Origin: Clostridium sp.
Lineage (GTDB): Bacteria; Bacillota; Clostridia; Clostridiales; Clostridiaceae
Reading direction: 5' to 3'
Length of the DNA: 47,946 nt
Assembly: GCA_015058405.1 (NCBI GenBank)
Contig: SVCL01000157.1
Span: 1 to 47,946, forward strand
The translations under genes and the position numbers were made by a program. This document shows positions 6,946-18,500 of this stretch, piece after piece. Within the stretch, counting starts at the first letter, position 1. Each line of letters starts with the position of its first letter. Below the pieces are notes generated by a model, which was given only the letters and a program-made list of their open reading frames with translations, ran no database searches and was not told the origin of the DNA.

Positions 6946-9900
6946 TTAAGGTCTTGAGAAAAACTTATTTTTTATAAAGTATTTTATATATATTTTAATA
7001 ATATCTTTATCTAAAACTGGACACTTAACTTTGCTATCTTTTAAAGCTTCTAAAGTATTTTTGCAATCCATCTTTAACTTGTTATCTTCTTCTGAATTAA
7101 TAGTCTCCCCAAGTAATGGAATTATAGGTGATATATCACTCTCAATATCTTGTGATACCTTTTCCTTTATAGTAGAATACCACTCTTCATAAGGAACAAT
7201 ATCAATATCATATCCTAATTCAATCAAAGCATCTAATATGTCTTTCCATTTTACCCTGTTTGTATTAACTATATGATAAGCCTTTCCATACTCTTCTTTC
7301 TTTTTAGATATTTCTATTATAGCTTTACTTACGTAATCAGCTGGAACCACATCAACTTCTGAATTTATATCAGGAGCTATCTTAAACTCAATAATTGCTT
7401 TTACTATTAACCACATAAAATCATTTGGTTGTGATGCTCCATTAATTACATCTCCCCATATTCTACTTATTCTATATATATATACTGGCATTCCCCTAAG
7501 AGCAGCATTATTTAAAATATGTTCTGCTACCCATTTACTTTGAGTATAACCTAAGTTTAATTTTTTAGGAGTATTAGGTATTGTATCTTCATATAATACA
7601 TTTTCAATAGTATCATCATTAGTAAATACATGAGTAGTTGATACATAATGAATGCTCTTCTTCATACCTATATTAGCAAATTTTATCATTTCTATAGTTC
7701 CATCAACATTTGCTCCTTTATGTTCTACAAAAGGCTGCATAAAGTTAACTTTACTTCCGTTATGATATATAGTATCTATTCTCATGGATAATTTCTCAAA
7801 TACTTCTTTCTTTAATCCAAAATATTCTTCAGATAAATCTCCAACTATAATAGTTACCCTATCCATGATATCTTCGCTATCAATTTTATAATTTTCTAAA
7901 TTTTTCTCTATTCTATTGAAAGCCTCATTCTTATTTTTAGCTCTAACCAAACAATATATTTGAGCAGATGTATTCATATAAAGATATTTTAATAGATAAG
8001 CTCCCAAGAAACCTGTTGCTCCTGTAAGTAAAACATTTCTTGGTGCTTTTACTAATTCATCTTTTTCAACACTTCTTATATCAATGTCTAAATTAACATA
8101 TTGCTCTAAATCTACACCTATACTTTCTTCTTTTAATTTACCTTCTTGTATAGCTTGAATATTCTTAACCATACCTTCTATAGTTGGTTCTTCAAACATC
8201 AATTTTAAAGACATATTAAGTTTTAACTCATCATTAACTTTAAATATTAATTGAGTTGCTAATAAAGAGTGTCCACCTATATCAAAGAAATTATCTTTCA
8301 TTCCTATTTGATCAATACCCAATACAGATTTCCAAATTTCAGCTACTTGTTTTTCTAATTGAGTCTTTGGTTCAATATACTTCTCTTCTAGACTTTGTCT
8401 AGTTGTTCCTGGTGCTGGAAGCTTTTTAGTATCAACTTTTCCATTACCTGTTAGAGGAAAATCATTAACTAATAAACAACATACAGGAATCATATAATTC
8501 GGGAACTTAGTGCTTAAGAATTTTTTTAATTCTACGTTTAGCTTATACATATCGCTCATTTGATTTGGAACATTTATATATTTTCTCCACGCATCTTCTT
8601 CAAAAGATTTACATTCAAAAACATTAGTATATTCAGCTTCATTTTTATTCTTATTCACAAACAATACATTATAACTATCATGAATACTTTCCATATCCAT
8701 TAATAACCTAGTATCATATCCTAATTCTTGTCCCATTTCACATATTTCATAAGGATCAATAGAAGTTTCATCTACTCCATCAACCATATTTAATAATCTC
8801 TTATTTGGAATAGAACTAACTAACACACTATCATTTTCTTTACATTCTAACATTTCTTTTAAATTGTTTAACGAATGTATTTCTTCCCATGAAATTTTAT
8901 AATTAATGTTATCTGATATTTCTTTATCTAAAGTTAACATTACATCATATCTAAACCTTGTTAATTCGTTATAGAATTTTCCTTTTTTAATTCTTATTTC
9001 AACATTGCTTATTCTAGGTAATACTGACTTTAATGAATAGAAGAATCTAGGGTCTATTATTAATTCATGTTCATTCTTTATTCTTTCATCTACTCTACTT
9101 GTTAATTGAGTTGCAGAAAGTTTTCCTTTATTTTGATATTGTTCAACTGATTCATAAAAATCTCTTAATAAATCTAAGTTTCTAATATCTCCCATGAATA
9201 TTTTTCCATTAAAGTCTGTCATATTTACTACTTCCTTCAAAGCACTTATTAAATAATCAGCACTTGGGAAATATTGAATAACAGAATTTATAATTACAAA
9301 GTTAACTTTGTTTATATCTTGTTCTCCTAATTTATCTGCAGCAATATTGAATAATTTTATATTGTATATATTTTGAGTATGTCCCTTTAAATAATTAATA
9401 GATTCTTCTGATATATCAATACCAGTATAAGACTTACACTTATCTATAATCTTAAATAAAAGCAATCCTGTACCACAACCAACTTCTAATACATTACCTA
9501 AATCTTCACCTAATATTTGTTCTACAGTACAGTCTCTCCATTCTCTCATTTCTTCTTCAGCAATAGGCTTTCCATTATATAAACTATTCCATCCTAATAT
9601 ATTAAAAGAATATTCTTCTAATTCTTCATTAGTTTTATAATTTTCATCAAATATACTCTTCCATTGTTGTGCTATATTAATATCTTTATTTTCACCATCT
9701 TCTATATGATTACTTTTTTCAGTTACATATGCATATATTTGATTATTACCCATATTATCTTTTCTTGTTATTACTAAAGAATCATCAACTTTCTCGTGAG
9801 ATTTTAGTGCAGCTTCTATTTCACCAAGTTCTAGTCTAAATCCTCTTACCTTTACTTGACTATCAATTCTTCCTAAAATCTCAATATCTCCATTCTCATG

Positions 9901-12564
9901 AAGTATTCCTGTATCACCTGATCTGTACATACGAGATTCTTTACTATCAAATTCATTAATAATAAACTTTTCTTTATTAAGTTCACTTCTATTATAATAT
10001 CCTCGTATTACTCCAGCTCCTCCAATATAAAGTTCTCCTGCAATTCCAAAAGGACATATATTTTTATTTTTATCTAAGATATAAACACTTAAATCAGGAA
10101 TAGGCTGACCTATAAAACTTCTATTACTTATTACATCTTCCTTAGTAATTACCCTATAAGAAACGTGTACTGTTGTCTCTGTTATTCCATACATATTAAC
10201 TAAATAAGGTTGTTTATCATCATATTTTTCATACCAATCTTTAAGTACATAATATTCTAGCTTTTCTCCTCCAAAAATTATATATCTTAAAGAATTTAAA
10301 TATACATTTTCTTTTTCTAAATCTATTTGCATTAATTGTTTGAAAGCTGATGGAGTTTGATTTAATACAGTAACTTTTTCTTTTTGCAATAAAGCATAAA
10401 AGCTTTCTGGAGATCTGCTTGTAAGATAATCCACAACAACTAATTTACCTCCGTATAATAAAGCTCCCCATATTTCCCATACTGAAAAATCAAATGCATA
10501 TGAATGGAATAATGTCCATACATCATTCTCGTTAAACTTGTACCAATCATCTGTTGCGTAAAATAACCTTACTACATTTTTATGTTCTACTAAAGCTCCT
10601 TTTGGTTTTCCTGTAGAACCAGAAGTATAAATTATATAAGCAACATCACTTGTATCTACCTTAATATCTAAATTTGTACTTTCTTGTTTTGCTACTTCAT
10701 CAATTACATCATTAGAATCCATTTCTATTAAAGTTGCATTTATTTCGCCTAACTTACTAACAGAATTTTTCTTAGTTATCATTCTATCCATGTTTATATC
10801 TTTTGCTATATATTGTATTCTTTCTTCTGGATAAGAAGGATCTATTGGTACATAAGCCCCACCTAACTTCAATACTGCTAAAATTGAAATTATTGTATCT
10901 GAAGACTTGTCCATAAATATACCAATATAATCTTTAGGCTTAGCTCCTAGACTAAGTAAATATCTCGCAAACTTATTAGATTTTTCATTTAACTCTTTAT
11001 AAGTTAACTCTTCTTCTCCAAACTTTACAGCTACCTTATCTGGATACTTTACTACTACATCTTCAAACTCCTCATGTATACATCTTTTAATTTCATAAGT
11101 TGTTTTACTTTTACCGTATTCTAATATTTTTTCTTCTTCATTTTTACTAATAATACTTAGATCCTTTATTAAAGCATCTTGATTATCAACTATATTATTT
11201 AGTAGTACAACAAAGTGACTTATAAGAAGTTGTATAGTTTCCTTATTAAATACAGCTGTAGAGTATTCAAAAAATCCTAATAAATTATCATCTAATTCTG
11301 TCATTGATAATAGTAACTCAAATACTGCCATTTCATTATATACATTAATTGGTTCTACTTGCATTCCTGTAACTTTAACTTGCTTATATGGAGTATTGTG
11401 AAAAACAAAAGCAGTTTGGAATAATAGTGCACCTTCATTTAAATTTCTTTCAGGATTAATCATATCTACAACTCTATCAAAAGGTATATCCTGATTTTCA
11501 TAAGCTTTTAATGATGTTTTCTTTACTTCTTCTAATAAACTAATAAAGTTTTTATCATTAATTACTTTGTTTCTTATTACAAGAGTATTTACGAAAAATC
11601 CTATAAGACCTTCTATTTCCTTCTTATCACGATTTGCAATAGGACATCCTATACTTACATCATCTTCACCACTGTATTTATATAATAAAATGTTCAAAGC
11701 TGTAAGTAATATCATATATAAAGTTGAATTTGTTTTATTAGCTATTTCTTTTAACTTCAAATATAAATCTTTAGGTATATTAATTAATTCTCTTGCACCT
11801 TTATATGTTGGAAGCTTTTCTCTTTTCTTATCATGAGGTATATATACATTATTTTGAATACCATTTAATTGTTCTTGCCAATAATCAATTTGTTTTTTTA
11901 ACTTTTCTGATTTTAACTCTTCCTTTTGCCACTTTGCAAAATCTTTATATTGTATAGGTAACTCTTTTAACGAAGGAGTTTTACCCATTACATAACTTTC
12001 ATATAACTCTACAAATTCCTGTCTAAATACTTCTTGAGACCATCCATCTGAAATTATATGATGTATAACCATAAAGAATATTACTTCATCATCTTTAATT
12101 CTAATAACTAATATTCTAAATAAAGGTGACTCTTCTAGACTTATAGGTGTTATACTTTCTTTTCGTATTAGCTCATTTTTCTTTTTTTCTTTATCTTTTT
12201 CATCATAATTTCTTAAATCATATACTGGAATATTGAAATCTATATTATCTAGTATTTCTTGTAATGGTTCATCATTTATTACTTTAAATTGTGTTCTTAA
12301 ACTTTCATGTCTCTTAACTATTTCATTAATACTTTCCTTAATAAAATCTATATTAATATTTCCTTTTAATTTAGCTGCACTAGGAATATTATAAACAGCT
12401 GTTCCTGGAACTAATTGTTCCAAGAACCAAATTCTTAATTGAGCATAAGATAATTCAGCTAAATTGTCATCACTTATTTTTATAGAGTTCTCATACTCAA
12501 ACCCATTTTTCCACTTTTCTAATAATTTTTCTTTATCACTTAAAGTTCTCGCATTTTCTCCCAT
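6946..12564 (-). CDS. NRPS termination module C-A(Thr)-NMT-PCP-R
   Basis: A single NRPS module of about 1872 residues with reductive release. The condensation domain spans about 38-470, with an intact HHIISDG motif. The adenylation domain spans about 485-940 and has core motifs YTSGSTGKPKG and YGITETT. By eye alignment to GrsA its pocket residues read D-F-W-N-I-G-M-V-H-K, the known threonine code. A SAM-dependent N-methyltransferase (about 960-1250, LEVGCGTGLLLF) is inserted near the C-terminal part of the A domain. The carrier Ser is 1433 (GGHSLL). The terminal domain, from about 1505, is a thioester reductase with TGATGFLG for NAD(P)H and a YxxxK pair (YTQSK). Release as an aldehyde or alcohol is therefore expected; there is no thioesterase. 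The ATG at 12564 was preferred over 12573 because GGGAG is 9 bases from it. It follows the previous gene by 13 bases and the operon terminator follows it. Confidence 0.92.
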   Translation of the reverse strand: MGENARTLSDKEKLLEKWKNGFEYENSIKISDDNLAELSYAQLRIWFLEQLVPGTAVYNIPSAAKLKGNINIDFIKESINEIVKRHESLRTQFKVINDEPLQEILDNIDFNIPVYDLRNYDEKDKEKKKNELIRKESITPISLEESPLFRILVIRIKDDEVIFFMVIHHIISDGWSQEVFRQEFVELYESYVMGKTPSLKELPIQYKDFAKWQKEELKSEKLKKQIDYWQEQLNGIQNNVYIPHDKKREKLPTYKGARELINIPKDLYLKLKEIANKTNSTLYMILLTALNILLYKYSGEDDVSIGCPIANRDKKEIEGLIGFFVNTLVIRNKVINDKNFISLLEEVKKTSLKAYENQDIPFDRVVDMINPERNLNEGALLFQTAFVFHNTPYKQVKVTGMQVEPINVYNEMAVFELLLSMTELDDNLLGFFEYSTAVFNKETIQLLISHFVVLLNNIVDNQDALIKDLSIISKNEEEKILEYGKSKTTYEIKRCIHEEFEDVVVKYPDKVAVKFGEEELTYKELNEKSNKFARYLLSLGAKPKDYIGIFMDKSSDTIISILAVLKLGGAYVPIDPSYPEERIQYIAKDINMDRMITKKNSVSKLGEINATLIEMDSNDVIDEVAKQESTNLDIKVDTSDVAYIIYTSGSTGKPKGALVEHKNVVRLFYATDDWYKFNENDVWTLFHSYAFDFSVWEIWGALLYGGKLVVVDYLTSRSPESFYALLQKEKVTVLNQTPSAFKQLMQIDLEKENVYLNSLRYIIFGGEKLEYYVLKDWYEKYDDKQPYLVNMYGITETTVHVSYRVITKEDVISNRSFIGQPIPDLSVYILDKNKNICPFGIAGELYIGGAGVIRGYYNRSELNKEKFIINEFDSKESRMYRSGDTGILHENGDIEILGRIDSQVKVRGFRLELGEIEAALKSHEKVDDSLVITRKDNMGNNQIYAYVTEKSNHIEDGENKDINIAQQWKSIFDENYKTNEELEEYSFNILGWNSLYNGKPIAEEEMREWRDCTVEQILGEDLGNVLEVGCGTGLLLFKIIDKCKSYTGIDISEESINYLKGHTQNIYNIKLFNIAADKLGEQDINKVNFVIINSVIQYFPSADYLISALKEVVNMTDFNGKIFMGDIRNLDLLRDFYESVEQYQNKGKLSATQLTSRVDERIKNEHELIIDPRFFYSLKSVLPRISNVEIRIKKGKFYNELTRFRYDVMLTLDKEISDNINYKISWEEIHSLNNLKEMLECKENDSVLVSSIPNKRLLNMVDGVDETSIDPYEICEMGQELGYDTRLLMDMESIHDSYNVLFVNKNKNEAEYTNVFECKSFEEDAWRKYINVPNQMSDMYKLNVELKKFLSTKFPNYMIPVCCLLVNDFPLTGNGKVDTKKLPAPGTTRQSLEEKYIEPKTQLEKQVAEIWKSVLGIDQIGMKDNFFDIGGHSLLATQLIFKVNDELKLNMSLKLMFEEPTIEGMVKNIQAIQEGKLKEESIGVDLEQYVNLDIDIRSVEKDELVKAPRNVLLTGATGFLGAYLLKYLYMNTSAQIYCLVRAKNKNEAFNRIEKNLENYKIDSEDIMDRVTIIVGDLSEEYFGLKKEVFEKLSMRIDTIYHNGSKVNFMQPFVEHKGANVDGTIEMIKFANIGMKKSIHYVSTTHVFTNDDTIENVLYEDTIPNTPKKLNLGYTQSKWVAEHILNNAALRGMPVYIYRISRIWGDVINGASQPNDFMWLIVKAIIEFKIAPDINSEVDVVPADYVSKAIIEISKKKEEYGKAYHIVNTNRVKWKDILDALIELGYDIDIVPYEEWYSTIKEKVSQDIESDISPIIPLLGETINSEEDNKLKMDCKNTLEALKDSKVKCPVLDKDIIKIYIKYFIKNKFFSRP

Positions 12565-12577
12565 ATATATCATCTCC

Positions 12578-15500
12578 CTACAAAAGCTTATTCACTTCTT
12601 CATCACTCATACTTTCAATTTTTTCATTAATAAGCTGTTCTACAACCTTTGCCACACCAGAAACTGTTGGATTGTCAAATATATCACTTAAATTAATTTC
12701 AACCAAATATCTTTCATTAATAAATGATGATACTTGAGTTGCTAAAAGTGAATCCCCACCCAATGAAAAGAAGTTATCATATACTCCTATATTCGCAATA
12801 CCTAATAGTTCTTGCCAAGTATTAGCTAAATTTTCTTCCACATTATTTCTTGGCTTAACATAAGGAACGTCTAAGAAAGGCCTATCTTTAAAAGTAATTT
12901 CTTGCCCATTGTTTCCATAATCGTATATATCTCTATTTAATTTACTATTATTTAAAGATGAGTTTGCATTACTATAATTCTCATATGGTTTAAACCAATA
13001 ATATTGACGTTGGAATGGATAAGTTGGTAAGCTGACTTTATTTCTTAATCCATTATTCAACAAATCAAATCTTACATTTATTCCATTATTCCACAATTCA
13101 CTAATTCCTATAAAGAAGTTTCTTAATTGTTTATCTTCATTTTTAGTTTTTGGCATTAACTTTATAGTCTTATTATCCATATTCCACTTATCACTTCTAG
13201 AAATCAATGTACTTAATGTTCTTCCTGGCCCCACTTCTATAACTATTGCATCCTTATATCTATCCAATAAATTATTTATATTATCTAAAAACTTAACAGA
13301 ATATCTTGTGTGTTTTATCCATTCTTCTGGAGATGTTGCTCCTCCTTCACTTATCCACTCACCAGTGTAATTTGATAAATATGGAATACTAGGTTCTTTT
13401 AATTCAACCTTCTCTAATACTTTCTTTAGATCCATTAATATTTTTTCAGTTTTTGCTGAATGGAATCCATGAGATGTTTTTAATAATTTTGTATCTATAA
13501 ATTCATCTTCTAATTCTTCTGATAACTTATCTATTTCTTCTTTATCACCAGAAACTACGCATAAATTTTCTCCATTTATTACTGATAATTCTAAAGAACC
13601 TTTTAACTTATCCTTTACCTCTTCAGCACTCATTTCAACAGATAACATAGCACCCTCATCGCATGTTTCCATTAGTTTACCTCTATTAGCTACTACAACT
13701 AATACTTCTTCCAAAGTAAACACACCAGAAATACATGCAGCTGTATATTGACCAAGACTATGTCCTATCAACGCTGTAGGTTTTACTCCAATTGACATTA
13801 ATAATTGTGCTAAAGAATATTCAGTACTAAATAAAGCAATTTGAGTTATCCATGTTCTTTTTAATAATTCTTCATCTTCTCCATAAATAATCTCTTTTAT
13901 ATCGATATCTAGCTCTTTTTTTATTATTTCAGCGCATTTATCCATATATTCTTTAAAAACTTTTTCTGTATCATAAAGCCTTTTTCCCATTTTTATAAAT
14001 TGTGATCCTTGACCTGGGAAAGCGAAAATAATAGGTTTATCTGTTTTTCTCTTTACTCCTATCCTAACATGCTCTAAATTATCCCCTTCAAGAGCTTCCA
14101 TAAGTTCTTCTCTATCTTTACAAACAACACTCCATCTATAATTGAATTCTTTTCTACCAGTTTGTAGAGTATAAGCTATATCCGATATCTTTTCATCCTC
14201 ATGCTCTTTAACATGCTTTAACATCTTCTTAGTCATTTCCTCTAAAGCTGTTTCAGTTTTTGCTGACAAATTAATAATATTCATTTCATTTTCTTTATCA
14301 GACTCACTTCTAAGTGGTGCTTCTTCCAAAATAGCATGAGCATTAGCTCCACCAATACCAAAAGAACTAACCCCTGCCCTTCTTACATCCGAACCTCTCT
14401 TCCAATCTATTAATTGGTCCGCTACTCTAAAAGGAATACTATTCCAAGAGATATTTCTATTTCCTTCAGTGAAATTTAAAGTAGCAGGTATTTTTTCTTT
14501 ATTTAATGCCATAGCTACTTTTATTAATCCAGTAACTCCAGCAGCTGCATCTAGATGACCTATACTAGTTTTTACAGAACCTATTTTACATATATTATTC
14601 AAATCTCTTCCTGCAAAAGCTTCTTTTAACGCTTCTATTTCTATACAATCTCCTAATTGTGTTCCTGTTCCATGAGTTTCTATATATGAAATACTATTAG
14701 GATCAACTTTTGCGTCTTTTATTGCATCTTTTATTACCTCTACTTGTCCTAAAATGCTTGGAGCAGTATAACCTACTTTTCTATTTCCATCATTATTTAT
14801 TGAACATCCTTTTAATACTGCATATATGTTATCTCTATCTCTTAAAGCTTTCTTTAATCTCTTTAGTATAATTACAGATACTCCATTACCAAATACAGTT
14901 CCATTTGCATCATTATCAAAAGCCTTACACTTACCATCTGGAGACATTATTGAACCTTCTTCATATATATACCCTATGTTTTGTGGCACCTTAACTGTAC
15001 TTCCACCAACAATAGCAATATCACATTCATTATTAATTAAAGAATTTTTAGCTATATTAACAGCAGTTAATGAAGTAGAACATGCAGTTCCTAAAGATAC
15101 ACTTGGACCTTTTACATTTAATTTATATGCAGCTCTTGTAGCTATTGAATTTTCACTATTACTCATATTAATCAAAAACATTTCATTAGGTTTTGATACA
15201 TTTATCTTGTCCATCAATGAAGTCATCATATAAGTACTCATAGTAGTTCCTGCGAATATTCCTACCTTTAACGACTCATCACCTGGTATATATCCTGAGT
15301 CCTCCATAGCTTCCCATGCACACTCTAAGAATATTCTTTGTTGAGGATCTAATACTCTTGCTTCTAATGGTGTAAAGTCAAAAAAGTCTGCATCAAAATA
15401 CTCTACATTAGCTATGCTAGAATTATAATTTATATGTTTATGATTTTTACTTTCTTTAAAATCAGGAAATAATTCTTTAAAATAATTATCAGTATTAGGT

Positions 15501-18500
15501 TTTATTGAACAAATTCCTTCTTGTAAATTACCCCAGAATTCTTCTACTGTATTTGCATCTGCTACTCTTATAGACATACCTATAATAGCTATATCATTAT
15601 CTACATCATTAATATAATCTGTATTTTCTTCTGAAGTCTCTTCTTTATAAGATGTATCACCTCTTAAAAATTTAGATAATTGCAAAACATTTGGATTTCT
15701 GAATAAATCCATTACTGATAAATCCACATCATATTTTTCCATAAGTATTTTTCTTAAATCTATTAATTGAATAGAATTACCACCTAAATCAAAGAAGTTA
15801 TCTTCTACTTCAATATCAGATATATTCAATAAAGATTCCCATATATCTATTAATTCTTTTTCCATATTAGATACTTGTAAGTTTTTCTTCTTTTTATACT
15901 TTAATAAATTTCCTTGAACAGAATTTAAATTTCTATAATCAGTTTTTCCTGTAACGGTCTTTGGAATCTTATCAATTACTTTATATAAACTTGGGATCAT
16001 ATAATCAGGTATCATATTTTTTAAAGCATTAACAATATCACTAGAATACATTTCTTTATTATTTTGTAAAACAATATTTGCAACTAGCTTCTTTTCACCT
16101 TCATTATCAATAACAGTTACTGCAGCATCTGTTATATTATCAATATTAATAAGGCTAGCTTCTATTTCTCCAAGCTCTATTCTTTTACCCCTAATTTTTA
16201 TTTGCTTATCTATTCTTCCAATATACTCTATTAAATCATTACTATTTATTCTTCCTAAATCCCCTGTTTTATAAAGCCTTTCATATTTACTATCTTCTAT
16301 AAAAGTATCTATAAATTTGTTATTATTATCTGAATTTATATATCCTTTTGCTAATCCATCTCCTGAAACACATATTTCTCCTATCATTCCTTTAGGTAAA
16401 ATATTATTATTTTTATCAACTATAAATATTTCAGTATTTCTTAATGGTTTACCTATAGGTACAAGATTGACATTTATCTTATTTTTAATTTCAAAATATG
16501 TACAATCAGCTGATACCTCTGAAGATCCATATATATTTAGTATTGTTTTATTTTCAAATGTATTAAAGAAACTATTTACTAATTCTCTAGATAAAGTTTC
16601 TCCACTTATATTAAGTAATTTTAGTGGTTGTAACTTATCATTAACATCTTTACAGCCATTAATTAATACTCTTAATAAAGATGGTGTCATAACAATTCTT
16701 GATATATTATATTTATTTATAGCCTTTATTAGTAAATATGGATCATTAATTTCCTCTTGATTTAATACTACAGAAGGTATTCCTTTTAAAAGTGGTACAA
16801 ATACTTCTGCAACTGAATCTACAAATGATATAGCTGCTTGATGACAACAAACTTCTCCTTCAGCAAAAGGATACTGTTCCCACATCCACTTTACTCTATT
16901 AACTATTCCCTTTTGAAGACCTATTACTCCCTTAGGAACTCCTGTAGAACCAGAAGTAAATATTATATATACTGCTTTATCATTGCTATAATTACAACTA
17001 TCTAAATTACAGTTTAACTCTACTTTTTCTGCATCTTCGATTATAATTTTAGAAATATCTTTTATATCTATTTCTTCTTCAAGTGATTTTGTTGTTAAAA
17101 CATATTTTATTTTAGCCTCATCTATAATTACTTTTATTCTTGATAATGGATGTTTAGGATCAATAGGTACATAAGCAGCTCCTGCCTTTAAGATTCCAAG
17201 CATAGCTACTACTCTTTCTATAGATCTTTCTACACATAACCCAACGAAGTCTTCTTCATTTACTCCACTATTAATTAAACATTTTGCAATATTATCACTT
17301 AGTTTATCCAATTCATCAAAGGTTAACTTTTTCTCATTTTGTATTATTGCTACCTCATTAGGTTTTTCTTTAACTACCTTTTTAAATAAACTTATAAGTG
17401 TTTCTTCATCATTTAACTCTTTAGAATAATTAACTAATCTACTATCTTCAATCTGTTGTCCCGATAGAACAACATTTTTTAAAGATGTACTAGCATTTTT
17501 TATCATAGTTAATGTTACTTCTTTCCAAGCATCTAACATTCTAATAATACTTTTTTCCTCAAACATATCAGATTTATATTCAATTGTAGCTTCTATGCCT
17601 TCTTTTGCTTTATTAACATACATAGTAATATCAAGCTTAGAAGAACTTACTGGCAGATTATATCCTTTACTTTCTACACCTTCAATTTCTCTATATTTCC
17701 CTTGAACATTTTGAACAAACATTACTTGATATATAGGTGAAATATTATTGTATCTATTAGGTTTTATTTCCTTAACTATTTCATTAAAAGATACTTCTTG
17801 ATTATCTAAAGTCTCTATAAATTTTTCTTTTACTTGTTCTACTAAATAATTAAAGTTTTCTTCTTCATTAATCTTAATTCTAAAAGGAATAGAGTTAACA
17901 AATAAACCAACAACACTTTTACTACTAACATCATTTCTATTTGCCACTGGTATTCCTATTACAATGTCATCTTGACCACTATATTTACTTAAAATTAATG
18001 CAAATGTAGATAAGGCCACAGAAAATAATGTAAAATTATTTTCTGCGATATACTTATCAATTATTTTTGATTCATTAACATTAAAAGCTATAGTTTTTTG
18101 TTTTCCATTATATGTTTGAAGTTCAGGAACTAACTTATCTACTGGTAACGTAATAAAATCATTAATCCCCTCTAACTCTTCTTTCCAGTACTTTAATTGT
18201 TTTTTTATAGAATCACTTTCTTTGTTAGCTTCTTTATTTTCTATTAATTGACCATAACTTTCTTTTATATAAGGTAAATTTGGTTCAACGTTATTTTTAT
18301 AAGCATTATATAAAGAAACCAATTCATCAAGAATTATATTTATTGAATAACCATCTGTTACTATATGATGAGTGCTTATTATTAATATATTTTTATATTT
18401 TTTTATTTTTAAAATATCAACTCTTAATAGTAAGTCCTTTTCGATATCAAAAGGCTTAGTTATGATATTATCAATAACTTCATCTAGTTCATCTTTTTTA

